Shown: positions 34,883 to 43,054 of the stretch, in pieces
How the letters are laid out: the number at the start of each line of letters is the position of its first letter
Numbering within the stretch: the stretch's first letter is position 1
Assembly: GCA_017428485.1 (NCBI GenBank)
Contig: JAFRQT010000014.1
Location: forward strand, 31,930 to 95,929
Source: Bacilli bacterium
GTDB taxonomy: Bacteria; Bacillota_I; Bacilli_A; RF39; UBA660
DNA: 64,000 nucleotides
Direction: 5' to 3'
Notes under the pieces: generated by a model
What the model was told of the DNA's origin: nothing
Database searches by the model: none
The model's input: only the letters and a program-made list of their open reading frames with translations
Program-made: the position numbers and the translations under genes

Positions 34883-36364
34883 ATGAACAATAATGCTGTA
34901 ATATATACTCGATTTAGTTCTCAAAGTCAAGATAAGCAAACAACAGAAGTTCAAGTTAAAGCCTGTAAAGAGTTTGCAGAACAAAATGGTTATAATGTAA
35001 TAGATATTTATAGTGATGAAGCATATACTGGGAAAAATGATAAAAGACCAGCATTTAGACAAATGGTTAAAGATAGTGAAAAAGGCTTGTTTCAATTCGT
35101 TATTGTTTATAAGTATGATAGATTTGCTCGTAATACTAGATTAAGTCTTAATTATGAGGCTGAACTTGAAGCAAGGGGAATAATAACGCTATCAACAATT
35201 GAACCTTATTCAAATGATGCTAACGGAAAACTAATGCGTGGTATGAATTATTTAATTGCTGAATTTTATTCAAATGATTATTCACAAAGAATTAGAAAAG
35301 GTTTAGAAAATACAGCATCCAAATGTCAACCAACTGGTGGTCAAAGAAGTTTAGGTTATAAAACAATTAATAAGCAATATAAAATTGTAAAAAATGAAGC
35401 AATAGCAGTTAAAAAAATATTTGAAATGTATGCTGATGGACAAAGTATGGCTGATATCATTTCATACATGAATGAGTGTGGCTTTAAAACATCCAATGGC
35501 AATATATTTAATAAAAATAGTATTCATAGAATATTAACAAATAAAAGATATACTGGAACTTATGTTTTTAAAGATATAGAAATACCAAATAAAATACCTA
35601 GAATTGTTTCAGATGAATTATTTAAGCAAGTTCAAATAAGAATGCAAAAAAATAAATTAGCACCTGGAAGAACAAGAGCAAAGACTGAATACTTATTAAC
35701 AACCAAATTATTCTGTGGCTATTGCAAAGGTGCAATGGTAGGAAGTGCTGGAACATCAAGAAATGGAACATTGCATAATTATTATGTATGTAAATCAGCA
35801 CAAAATAAAAACTGTCATAAAAAAACTGCTAAAAAAGAATTAATCGAAGACATTATAATTAATAATATAAGAAAGTTCTTAACTGATAAGAATATAGATA
35901 AAATATCTAAAAAGGTAGTTAAATTATTTGAAGAACAACAAGATAAATATATAATAAAGCATTTAAAAGATGCAATTACTGGAAATCAAACTAAAATAAA
36001 CAATGTAATTTCATCCATTTCAGAAACAAATGATGAAAATATAAGGAAATTATTGTTTGATAAAATGAATGATTTGGAAAAAGAAAAAAGAAGTTTAGAA
36101 ACAGAACTTGCCAAAGAAGAGAAAAAACAATTAGATATTACGGAAGATAATATAAAGTTCTTCTTAACAAACTTAAGAGATGGTTATATAGATACACCAA
36201 AATATAGAAAGACATTAATAAATGCCTTAGTTAATAGAGTTTATTTATATGATGACACAATGATCATTATAATAAATACTCAAAATGAAAACGTTGAAGT
36301 TGATTTATCAACGTTTTTAAATGTAGAAAGTGTTCTTATTTCGCAACCCATGGTCCACCATTAA
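34883..36364 (+). CDS. Large serine recombinase (integrase) of the element
   Basis: 493 aa. The resolvase domain starts NNNAVIYTRFSSQSQDKQ, whose Ser of the YTRFSSQSQ motif is the nucleophile. It also has SDEAYTGKNDKRPAFRQMVK and KYDRFARNTRLS (catalytic Arg). A recombinase domain (SLGYKTINKQYKIVKNEAIA) and a zinc ribbon (FCGYCKGAMV with VCKSAQNKNCHKK) follow, then a coiled coil. AAAGGAG precedes the ATG. The last codons overlap the right attachment repeat. Large serine recombinases often insert in genes; use of a tRNA 3' end, better known for tyrosine integrases, is less usual. Confidence 0.93.
   Translation: MNNNAVIYTRFSSQSQDKQTTEVQVKACKEFAEQNGYNVIDIYSDEAYTGKNDKRPAFRQMVKDSEKGLFQFVIVYKYDRFARNTRLSLNYEAELEARGIITLSTIEPYSNDANGKLMRGMNYLIAEFYSNDYSQRIRKGLENTASKCQPTGGQRSLGYKTINKQYKIVKNEAIAVKKIFEMYADGQSMADIISYMNECGFKTSNGNIFNKNSIHRILTNKRYTGTYVFKDIEIPNKIPRIVSDELFKQVQIRMQKNKLAPGRTRAKTEYLLTTKLFCGYCKGAMVGSAGTSRNGTLHNYYVCKSAQNKNCHKKTAKKELIEDIIINNIRKFLTDKNIDKISKKVVKLFEEQQDKYIIKHLKDAITGNQTKINNVISSISETNDENIRKLLFDKMNDLEKEKRSLETELAKEEKKQLDITEDNIKFFLTNLRDGYIDTPKYRKTLINALVNRVYLYDDTMIIIINTQNENVEVDLSTFLNVESVLISQPMVHH
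36354..36361 (+). other. Right attachment repeat (TCCACCAT)
   Basis: An exact copy of the tRNA-Ala 3' end sequence at 30816-30823, located in the last codons of the recombinase gene. Confidence 0.65.
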
Positions 36365-36370
36365 GAAAAT

Positions 36371-36396
36371 AAGCACTCATTTGAGTGCTTTTTTAT
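36371..36396. terminator. Terminator at the right element border
   Basis: AAGCACTCA/TGAGTGCTT with a 2-nt centre, then TTTTTT. It lies outside the repeat on the chromosomal side. It was probably the original terminator of tRNA-Ala and now stops the recombinase transcript. Confidence 0.85.
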
Positions 36397-37334
36397 TCTG
36401 CTAAAATGTTCATTATTTCAAGTCCTAATTTAACTGTATCATGCTTTAATGTATTATCAACATCTAATTTAACCAATGGCTTACTTACATTCTTTGTTTT
36501 AATATTTTTGTTATCTACTACAACCAATGATTTTTGTTCAGTTGTTTCATATCTTTTAACTAGTTCTTTATCTACTTTCTTACTATTAGTAATTACTATA
36601 TCTAGTTTTCTCTTACCAAGATAACTATTAATTAGATTAACATGATCACTTACTTTAAAGTTATCAGTTTCTCCTGGCTGAGTAAATAAGTTACATACAT
36701 ATATTATTTTTGATTTTGATTTATCAATTGCATCAATAACATCTTTACAAAGCAAATTTGGAATTACACTTGTGTAAATACTTCCCATACTTAAGATAAT
36801 TGCATCACTATTTTTAATTTGCTTAATTACATCTTTATTTGCTTTTGTTTCTTCTTTATAGAAAACTCTTTTTATTCTCTTTGGTGTTTGGGTAATATTA
36901 TGTTCTCCTTCTACTATTTGTCCATCTTCCATTTCACCCATTAATGTAACACACTCATCTGTAAGTGGTAAAACATTACCTTTTAGTTTTAAAGTTTTAC
37001 TTACTTGTTTTACTCCGCTTGATAAATCTCCACATATATCGATTAATGCAGTTAAAAGAATATTACCAACAGTATGTCCATCTAAATCGCTTGTTGTATG
37101 AAAACGATAATTAACTAGTTTTTCAACTATATCTTCAGTTTCAGAAAGTGCGATTAGAACACGTCTTACATCACCTACTGCAGGGATATTAAATTCTTGT
37201 CTTAATTTACCTGTGCTTTTTCCATCATCTGCAACACTAACAACAGCAGTTATATTACAAGGAAACTGCTTTAAACCTTTTAGAAGAACTGATTGTCCTG
37301 TTCCTCCACCTAAAACAACAATATTCTTGTTCAT
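36393..37334 (-). CDS. yvcK: YvcK/GlmR-type gluconeogenesis and wall-precursor factor
   Basis: 313 aa of the CofD-like family. It opens NIVVLGGGTGQSVLLKGLKQ, then VSVADDGKSTGKLR, PAVGDVRRVLIALSE and LDGHTVGNILLTALID. YvcK binds UDP-GlcNAc and is needed on gluconeogenic carbon sources and for wall synthesis. The usual partners rapZ and whiA are not next to it. Instead the gene lies 1 bp after a degenerate VanY-like gene and 59 bp from the mobile element border. Confidence 0.92.
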   Translation of the reverse strand: MNKNIVVLGGGTGQSVLLKGLKQFPCNITAVVSVADDGKSTGKLRQEFNIPAVGDVRRVLIALSETEDIVEKLVNYRFHTTSDLDGHTVGNILLTALIDICGDLSSGVKQVSKTLKLKGNVLPLTDECVTLMGEMEDGQIVEGEHNITQTPKRIKRVFYKEETKANKDVIKQIKNSDAIILSMGSIYTSVIPNLLCKDVIDAIDKSKSKIIYVCNLFTQPGETDNFKVSDHVNLINSYLGKRKLDIVITNSKKVDKELVKRYETTEQKSLVVVDNKNIKTKNVSKPLVKLDVDNTLKHDTVKLGLEIMNILAE

Positions 37335-37335
37335 T

Positions 37336-38283
37336 TTAATTCTCCCCCATTACATAATATGCATAGTATTCTTCAAAACATAAATTATTTGATTTAATTA
37401 TACTTGCAGCTTCTTCACCAACATATCTAAGTCTCCAAGTAAATTCATCAAATAACGTTAAATTCTTTTTATCATCAGTAAATCTAAATATAAATCCATA
37501 TCTATATGCATTATTATAAAGCCACTTATATTCTTCACTATCTTTTGGATTATCATATACTTTATTATATGGAACTATGTTAAATGATAGACCTGTTTCA
37601 TATTCTGAATGCCCTGGTCTAGCAACACTAACATCTGCTTCACGAATCCCATGAGAACTCTTGTATTTATCATACAAGTTTTTTTGTTCATTATAACTTC
37701 TATAACCATCAGATAAGACAAATGTGTATCCAGCTTCTTTAGCATCATCTATCATATTAGTTATCTTATCCATAATACTAGAACTAATCTTAACACCATT
37801 ATATGCATATTTAGATGATACTTTAACAATATCTTCTACTTCGTATTCAGAATTTAATCCATATAATCTATTTACTAACATTAAGTTCCCTTTAGAAGTA
37901 TCTGTCTGTTTTTCATTTTCCATCCAATCAATATTTGCTTCAGTATTAATAATTGCAACTATATTTGAATATGTTTCATTCTTATGACTACTTTTATAAT
38001 CTAAATAATCATCTAAATTTTTATACATAAAATATTTTTCAATTAAAAAGTCATCTAAATTTTCATTATATTTATTTGTTAATATATCATCTATATGAAT
38101 GTTATCTAATTTTTCTTTGATTATTTTAATTTCACTTTCATTATATCCAACAACACTTAATTTATAATCATATGTTTTTTTATATTTAGCATTTTTTATT
38201 AGAATAATACTTCCAATGATAATAGATAACAAAATAACTATAAATATAAAGAATCTATAATAATTAAACTTTCTAACTACCAT
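37336..38283 (-). CDS. VanY-like LAS-peptidase homologue without metal ligands (pseudoenzyme)
   Basis: 315 aa with an N-terminal membrane anchor (FFIFIVILLSIIIGSIILI) and a D,D-carboxypeptidase fold: SDGYRSYNEQKNLYDKYKSS, then VARPGHSEYETGLSFNIVPY and FTWRLRYVGEEAA. In active VanY proteins, including 55937, the metal sites read SEHxTGLAxD and PWHxR. Here His is Tyr, Asp is Asn and the late His is Arg, so all three zinc ligands are gone. The frame is intact, so it is likely a binding protein for wall peptides rather than a broken gene. It is coupled to yvcK. Confidence 0.85.
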   Translation of the reverse strand: MVVRKFNYYRFFIFIVILLSIIIGSIILIKNAKYKKTYDYKLSVVGYNESEIKIIKEKLDNIHIDDILTNKYNENLDDFLIEKYFMYKNLDDYLDYKSSHKNETYSNIVAIINTEANIDWMENEKQTDTSKGNLMLVNRLYGLNSEYEVEDIVKVSSKYAYNGVKISSSIMDKITNMIDDAKEAGYTFVLSDGYRSYNEQKNLYDKYKSSHGIREADVSVARPGHSEYETGLSFNIVPYNKVYDNPKDSEEYKWLYNNAYRYGFIFRFTDDKKNLTLFDEFTWRLRYVGEEAASIIKSNNLCFEEYYAYYVMGEN

Positions 38284-38353
38284 ATTATCACCTAATATAA
38301 TTATACAACACTTTCTTATTATAAAAAATAAATTTGATATACAAATGTAAACA

Positions 38354-38380
38354 AAAATAGTTCTAAATAGAACTATTTTT
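38354..38380 (-). terminator. Terminator after cysS
   Basis: AAAATAGTTC/GAACTATTTT with a 6-nt loop and a T-run on the minus strand. It overlaps the last codons of cysS. Confidence 0.75.
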
Positions 38381-39779
38381 CATATGTAGTACCTTCTCTA
38401 CTATCTTTTAGTGTGATACCCATTTTTAAAAGACTATCTCTTATATTATCTGAAATGTCAAATCTTTTCTCACTTCTTGCATTATTTCTAAGTTCAATTA
38501 TATATTTGATCAATTCATCTTCTTTATTATCAGAATTATTAGATTTTTTAAATGATAAACCTAATACTGGTTCAATTACTATTTCAAATACTGACTTAAT
38601 ATTCTTAAGTTTATTTTCATCATTAGTTGTATTTATTATTTTTACAAGTTCATATACATAACTAATGGCAAGACTAGTATTAAAGTCATCATCCATAGCA
38701 TCTAAAAACTTATCTTTAATCTCAGTTATTTCTTTATCTTCATTATATTCTTTATCTAAATTAGATAATTTAGAAACAGCTCTTACTATTGATTCATAAT
38801 TCTCTTTTGCTTCATTTATTTTAGCATCATCAAAATCGGTTGGTCTTCTATAATGAGAAAGCAATGTATAAAATCTTATTACTAATGGATTATACATTTT
38901 AAATATATCATCTAAAAACATTGAGTTTCCAAGTGATTTACCCATCTTTTGACCATTAACTGTTACTAAATTATTATGCATAAAGTATTTAACAAATGGT
39001 ACTTCATTAGCAGCTTCGCTTTGTGCAATTTCACATTCGTGATGAGGAAACATATTGTCTACTCCTCCACCATGAATATCAAATGTTTCACCAAGATATT
39101 TTTTTGACATAACAGAACATTCTATATGCCATCCAGGATATCCTTCACCCCAAGGACTTGGCCAATGCATTAAATGAGTTTCATCAGCACTTTTCCATAA
39201 GGCAAAATCTTCTGGTCTTTTTTTGTCATCAGCAACATTTATTCTTTCACCACTAACTGTATCATCAAGATTTCTATTAGATAGTTTACCATATTCTTTA
39301 AATTTACTAACATCATAATATACATTGTTATTTTCAGTTACATATGCATATCCTTTATCAACCAAAGTTTTAATCATATCAATTATTTCAATAATATGAC
39401 CTGTTGCTCTACAAGAGATATCTGGTTTTAGTATATTCAATTTCTCCATGTCATTAAAATATGCTAGTTCATATTTATATGCTATTTGATATGGATCTAA
39501 TTGTTCAAGTTTAGCTTGCTTTTCAATTTTAGATTCTCCCTCATCGGCATCTTTTACTAAATGTCCTACATCAGTTATATTTTGAACATATTTAACATTA
39601 TATCCTTTGAACTTTAAATATCTATAAACAGTGTCAAAACTAATATAACTTTTTGCATGACCCAAATGAGGATAACCATACACAGTTGGACCACATACAT
39701 ACATTCCAACATTGTTTCCATGTAAAGGAACAAATTCTTCTTTTTCACGTGTAAATGTATTATATACTTTTAATGACAT
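38373..39779 (-). CDS. cysS: Cysteinyl-tRNA synthetase
   Basis: 468 aa from the ATG at 39777-39779; the GTG nine bases earlier is part of the ribosome site GAGGTG. Class I motifs are MYVCGPTVYGYPHLGHAKSY (HIGH region as HLGH) and NGQKMGKSLGN (KMSKS as KMGKS). The zinc ligands include the Cys of CGPT, WHIECSVM and HHECEIAQ. It charges tRNA-Cys. It starts 56 bp downstream of recA's stop, with no room for a T-box leader. Confidence 0.96.
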   Translation of the reverse strand: MSLKVYNTFTREKEEFVPLHGNNVGMYVCGPTVYGYPHLGHAKSYISFDTVYRYLKFKGYNVKYVQNITDVGHLVKDADEGESKIEKQAKLEQLDPYQIAYKYELAYFNDMEKLNILKPDISCRATGHIIEIIDMIKTLVDKGYAYVTENNNVYYDVSKFKEYGKLSNRNLDDTVSGERINVADDKKRPEDFALWKSADETHLMHWPSPWGEGYPGWHIECSVMSKKYLGETFDIHGGGVDNMFPHHECEIAQSEAANEVPFVKYFMHNNLVTVNGQKMGKSLGNSMFLDDIFKMYNPLVIRFYTLLSHYRRPTDFDDAKINEAKENYESIVRAVSKLSNLDKEYNEDKEITEIKDKFLDAMDDDFNTSLAISYVYELVKIINTTNDENKLKNIKSVFEIVIEPVLGLSFKKSNNSDNKEDELIKYIIELRNNARSEKRFDISDNIRDSLLKMGITLKDSREGTTYEK

Positions 39780-39835
39780 ATTTTTCACCTCTACTACTCT
39801 ATATTATCATATTTTATTCATTTAAAAAAGAAGAA

Positions 39836-40870
39836 TTACTCTTCTTCTTTATTTTCAACCTTTTTAGTTTTAGTTTCTTTTGAGTCTCCAAACATATCTG
39901 CTCTTACTTTTTCTTCAATTTCTTTATAAAGTTCAGGATTATTCTTAAATACTAATTTTACATTTTCCTTTCCTTGGCCAATCTTTTCACCTTTGTAACT
40001 AAACCAAGCACCACTCTTATCAATTATTCCCATATTGGCAGCTATGTCAGCAACTTCACCTTCTTTAGAAATACCTTCACCATACATAATTTCTACTTCT
40101 GCAGTTTTAAATGGAGGAGCGACTTTATTTTTAACTACTTTAATAACTGTTTTATTTCCAAGTACATCGCCATTTACTTTAATTTGTTCTCCACGTCTAA
40201 CATCAAGTCTAACTGTGGAATAGAATTTTAATGCTCTTCCTCCAGGAGTTGTTTCTGGATTACCAAACATAATTCCAACTTTCTCTCTTAATTGATTAAT
40301 AAATATACAAATAGTATTGGTTTTATTAACAATACCACTTAATTTTCTTAATGCTTGAGACATTAATCTTGCTTGAAGTCCAACATGAGAATCACCCATT
40401 TCACCTTCGATTTCAGCTTGAGGTACTAATGCAGCAACAGAATCCACAACAATTATACTCATTGCTCCACTTCTTACTAATGCTTCAACTATTTCTAATG
40501 CTTGTTCTCCAGTATCAGGTTGACTTAATAATAATTCATCAGTGTCAACGCCTAATTTTTTAGCATATACAGGATCTAAAGCATGCTCTGCATCAATAAA
40601 TGCAGCTCTTCCACCAAGTTTTTGAACTTCAGCAATTGCATGTAATGCTATAGTGGTTTTACCACTTGATTCAGGTCCAAATATTTCAATAATTCTTCCT
40701 TTTGGATAACCTCCAACACCTAAAGCTTGATCAAGTGCAAGTGAACCACTTGATACTACATCTATATTTCTAACTCCTTTTTCTCCTAATTTCATAATAG
40801 CGCCTTTACCGAATTGTTTTTCGATATCAGCTAGTACTTGATCTAATGTTTTGTCTTTGTCTTTTTTCAT
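39836..40870 (-). CDS. recA: Recombinase RecA
   Basis: 344 aa. Walker A is [18 protein letters not shown], followed by [38 protein letters not shown] (Walker B) and the DNA-binding loop [20 protein letters not shown]. The acidic and Lys-rich tail ends KVENKEEE. It drives homologous recombination. The gene has its own consensus promoter 24 bp upstream; no typical LexA box was noticed in that short region. Confidence 0.98.
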   Translation of the reverse strand: MKKDKDKTLDQVLADIEKQFGKGAIMKLGEKGVRNIDVVSSGSLALDQALGVGGYPKGRIIEIFGPESSGKTTIALHAIAEVQKLGGRAAFIDAEHALDPVYAKKLGVDTDELLLSQPDTGEQALEIVEALVRSGAMSIIVVDSVAALVPQAEIEGEMGDSHVGLQARLMSQALRKLSGIVNKTNTICIFINQLREKVGIMFGNPETTPGGRALKFYSTVRLDVRRGEQIKVNGDVLGNKTVIKVVKNKVAPPFKTAEVEIMYGEGISKEGEVADIAANMGIIDKSGAWFSYKGEKIGQGKENVKLVFKNNPELYKEIEEKVRADMFGDSKETKTKKVENKEEE

Positions 40871-40893
40871 TTGTATTCTCCTTCAATAATTTA

Positions 40894-40922
40894 ATTGTAA
40901 ACCAAAAGAAATGCTTTGTCAA
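40894..40922 (-). promoter_or_regulatory. SigA promoter of recA
   Basis: On the minus strand TTGACA (40917-40922), 17 bp, TACAAT (40894-40899), followed by the ribosome site GAAGGAG and the ATG. Confidence 0.85.
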
Positions 40923-40995
40923 CACTTTTTTACAAACAAAAGTTTGCTAATAATTTAATTATCGAATTTATATGCTTTCCATAATAAAAATATAT

Positions 40996-41035
40996 AAAAA
41001 AAATACCTTTTATTATTAAATAATTGGTATTTTTA
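40996..41035 (-). terminator. Terminator after pgsA
   Basis: AAAATACC/GGTATTTT around an A/T loop, followed on the minus strand by a T-run. The interval 40923-41062 holds nothing else recognisable. Confidence 0.65.
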
Positions 41036-41062
41036 TTACTTGAAAATTTAATTTTAAGTTTT

Positions 41063-41659
41063 TTACATATTATCAGTTAAGTACTTTTTATTCTTGGTAT
41101 AATATTGTATTCCACTAATAATAGATAATATTGTAGCAATAATAATAATTACTTTTGATACATGTATATTCATTAATGAAAATGGTAAATCATAGAAGAA
41201 TAAAAGCACAATTCCAGTTAACATACACGCAGTTTTAATTTTACCTGCTTTAGATGCCCCCACTGCTCCAGATTTACGTCCTGCTACCATCTTAATTGAA
41301 TCGACAATAATATCTCTAGATACTATAATAACTGGTATAATTGCTGGAATAAATCCTTCTACTGCAAGAATTATTAAAACTCCATTTACTAAGATTTTAT
41401 CTGCTATAGCATCAAGAACTTTTCCCATATCAGTTACCATATTATATTTACGAGCTAAATGTCCATCTAAAAAGTCAGTTAAAGATGCAATTAAGAATAT
41501 AACACCACATATTAAATATTTACTATCAATAATAAGCTTTCCTGCTAATTGAAATTCTGGAAAACTTATTCCAACTTTGTCTATTGGAAAAATCATAATT
41601 ATCAAAAGTATTATTGATAATGCTATTCTACAAATTGTTATTTTATTAGGAATATTCAT
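41063..41659 (-). CDS. pgsA: CDP-diacylglycerol-glycerol-3-phosphate 3-phosphatidyltransferase PgsA
   Basis: 198 aa from the ATG at 41657-41659 (AAAGGAG upstream). The CDP-alcohol phosphatidyltransferase motif is complete: DFLDGHLARKYNMVTDMGKV then LDAIADK. There are about four to five membrane helices. It makes phosphatidylglycerol phosphate from the CDP-DAG supplied by CdsA (16488). The order RodZ-like - pgsA - recA is common in Bacillota, here without cinA. It overlaps nothing but starts 1 bp after the RodZ-like stop region. Confidence 0.95.
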   Translation of the reverse strand: MNIPNKITICRIALSIILLIIMIFPIDKVGISFPEFQLAGKLIIDSKYLICGVIFLIASLTDFLDGHLARKYNMVTDMGKVLDAIADKILVNGVLIILAVEGFIPAIIPVIIVSRDIIVDSIKMVAGRKSGAVGASKAGKIKTACMLTGIVLLFFYDLPFSLMNIHVSKVIIIIATILSIISGIQYYTKNKKYLTDNM

Positions 41660-41660
41660 C

Positions 41661-42155
41661 TTAAATATTGCTCCTTTCAACTATATTATAATTAATACTA
41701 TTTTTATTAACACGTTTATCTGTTATATATTTTATTAAAAATAAAATTAATATAACAATAATAACAACAGTTACAGTAAATAATATTGTCATTTTATTAG
41801 AACTACTTTTTTTCTTAGCAGTATAAGGTGAAACTATTTTATTTTCATTCTTTTGACTTTCTAAAATATTAATTTCTCTTGTTTGCTCAAGTATTTCATC
41901 GACAGGTATTTTTGAAGTATAACTAAATATAAAATCATTGAATTTATCAATATTAGCTTCTTCATCTAGATTTAAATATCTTGAATATTTTCTAATCATT
42001 TCTTTGAGAAAAAAAACATCTTTAAAAGCGTTTACATTTCCATCTTCTAAATTATCTAATTGACTCTCAGTTATATTTAAATCTTTAACTACCTCTTCTT
42101 TAGAAATACCAATAGTTTCTCTTGCGTTCCTGAAACTTTCTCCTATTTCTTTCAC
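41661..42155 (-). CDS. RodZ-like HTH membrane protein
   Basis: 164 aa with a GTG start at 42153-42155 (AGGAG upstream); the longer frame runs back into the RNase P RNA and is discarded. The N-terminal HTH_25 domain is VKEIGESFRNARETIGISKE and LEDGNVNAFKDVFFLKEMIR. A Ser/Lys linker precedes one membrane helix (ILFTVTVVIIVILILFLIKY). The extracytoplasmic part is very short, while full RodZ proteins have a beta-rich domain there. Its place before pgsA supports the RodZ kinship, which would link MreB to the elongasome. Confidence 0.8.
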   Translation of the reverse strand: MKEIGESFRNARETIGISKEEVVKDLNITESQLDNLEDGNVNAFKDVFFLKEMIRKYSRYLNLDEEANIDKFNDFIFSYTSKIPVDEILEQTREINILESQKNENKIVSPYTAKKKSSSNKMTILFTVTVVIIVILILFLIKYITDKRVNKNSINYNIVERSNI

Positions 42156-42181
42156 TTTAATTCTCCTATTAATAATAATTT

Positions 42182-42527
42182 TTAATAAGCCATGTTCTGT
42201 ACCCCTAATGGGTGACAAACATTTATCTAAGAGTTACCTCTTCCCTTACTCATTTCATTTCATTTGTAAGAGCTCCCCTACCAAATTTGGGTTTCTCACT
42301 CGTGGGGTTTACCGCGTTCCACAATAATTATTCCTAATTATCTCGTCTCTATGGCACTTTATGGCTAATATAATCAGGGCTTGATTATTTCGCCGCCGTT
42401 AGTACTAAGTACTACCCAAGGTTATTTTTTCCCTTGGCACGAACACTTTCATTCATCTCAGAATGAGTGAGCATGGACTTTCCTCTACTAATAATTATAT
42501 GTAATTATTAATAGCGTTTGTCTAAAA
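42182..42527 (-). ncRNA. rnpB: RNase P RNA, class B
   Basis: The reverse complement begins with GACAAACG, which pairs with GTTTGTC near the 3' end. It then has the universal GAGGAAAGTCCATGCTC (P4 5' strand), GTTCGTGCC, ACGGCGGCGAAA, and ends in ACAGAACATGGCTTAT (P4 3' strand). CCATG and CATGG of P4 pair with each other, a matched change from other species. The layout follows the Bacillus type B. It lies between gpsB and the RodZ-like gene, as next to gpsB (ypsB) in B. subtilis. Exact ends are good to a few bases. Confidence 0.95.
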
Positions 42528-42529
42528 AA

Positions 42530-42847
42530 TTATTCTTCTCCATAAACAACTTTTTCTAAATCACTAATTCTCTTTAATAAATCAACATTAGTGACACTTT
42601 TATTAGAGTTGGCTATTTCAAGAGATGCCTTTAAATTTCTTATTTCTGATTTTAACTTTGCATTGTCAGTTTCTAATAATTTAATCTCACTTAATAATCT
42701 TTTTTTAGCATTATCAAATTCAACATAATCTTTAATTACTAAATCTAAAAACTGATCAACTTCCTGTGGTTCATATCCTTTTGGTGCAAGTGGGAAATCT
42801 TTTTCAAGTATTTCTCTTGCTGTTAGAAAACTTTTATCTTCGTACAT
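42530..42847 (-). CDS. gpsB: Cell-cycle protein GpsB (DivIVA family)
   Basis: 105 aa. The N-terminal DivIVA/GpsB box reads TAREILEKDFPLAPKGYEPQ then EVDQFLDLVIKDY. A coiled coil follows, and the C-terminal trimer domain is VDLLKRISDLEKVVYG. GpsB moves between the lateral wall and septum and binds penicillin-binding proteins. The RNase P RNA starts right behind its stop codon and may be processed from the same transcript. Confidence 0.92.
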   Translation of the reverse strand: MYEDKSFLTAREILEKDFPLAPKGYEPQEVDQFLDLVIKDYVEFDNAKKRLLSEIKLLETDNAKLKSEIRNLKASLEIANSNKSVTNVDLLKRISDLEKVVYGEE

Positions 42848-42871
42848 CTTCTTAGCCTCTCTTCCAGTCTA

Positions 42872-42900
42872 ATTTTACCTCTTATGCCATTTTTTGTCAA
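42872..42900 (-). promoter_or_regulatory. SigA promoter of gpsB-rnpB
   Basis: On the minus strand TTGACA (42895-42900), 17 bp, TAAAAT (42872-42877). It begins right after the terminator at 42901. Confidence 0.85.
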
Positions 42901-42927
42901 TAAAAGAGCAAACTTAAGGTTTGCTCA
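42901..42927 (-). terminator. Terminator before the gpsB promoter
   Basis: GAGCAAAC/GTTTGCTC around TTAAG, followed on the minus strand by TTTTATT. The small frame at 42914 ends inside the loop. Confidence 0.85.
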
Positions 42928-42994
42928 TATAATTCAAAATACATAAATTTAATTCTTCATCTAATTTTTTAAAATACTCATTTATATTATCTAT
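42914..42994 (-). CDS. Possible 26-aa peptide with ATA start, in a structured leader
   Basis: A frame IDNINEYFKKLDEELN followed by LCILNYMSKP ends in TAA within the terminator loop. GGAGG (43001-43005) stands 6 nt before an ATA codon; no ATG or GTG is at that distance. The ribosome site lies in the loop of a hairpin made by AAATACTCATTTAT (43024-43037 on the minus strand) and its complement (42972-42985), with an inner ATAACA/TGTTAT stem. It could be a real micropeptide, the end gene of the priA-fmt transcript, or a small RNA. Coding status is uncertain. Confidence 0.3.
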   Translation of the reverse strand: MDNINEYFKKLDEELNLCILNYMSKP

Positions 42995-43037
42995 ATAACA
43001 CCTCCATTTAAATGTTATCACTAATAAATGAGTATTT
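42972..43037 (-). ncRNA. Candidate structured RNA element (nested hairpin)
   Basis: The outer stem is a perfect 14-bp inverted repeat (42972-42985 against 43024-43037). The inner stem is ATAACA/TGTTAT, and the apical loop exposes GGAGG. A terminator follows at 42901-42927, so a transcript of about 130 nt would be well defined. No known RNA family was recognised. Confidence 0.4.
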
Positions 43038-43054
43038 CATTTGTTTCGACAAAA

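Larger units (their letters stand above)
30816..36361. mobile_element. Integrated element of about 5.5 kb at the 3' end of tRNA-Ala
   Basis: The element is bounded by the direct repeat TCCACCAT at 30816-30823 and 36354-36361. The right copy touches the stop codon of a large serine recombinase. Joining the two flanks puts tRNA-Ala directly before the terminator at 36371-36390, a natural unoccupied site. Contents from left to right are two terminators, a nuclease operon (minus), an HTH gene, a long inverted repeat, three small genes (minus), an XRE regulator and the recombinase. No relaxase, replication or structural phage genes are present, so it is a minimal integrative element whose transfer would depend on others. 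Confidence 0.8.

Noticed and set aside
39780..39835. T-box or riboswitch upstream of cysS
   Set aside because: Only 56 bp separate cysS from recA, with no specifier structure or antiterminator.
40871..41062. Small RNA between pgsA and recA
   Set aside because: The interval contains only the recA promoter and the pgsA terminator; no further structure was convincing.
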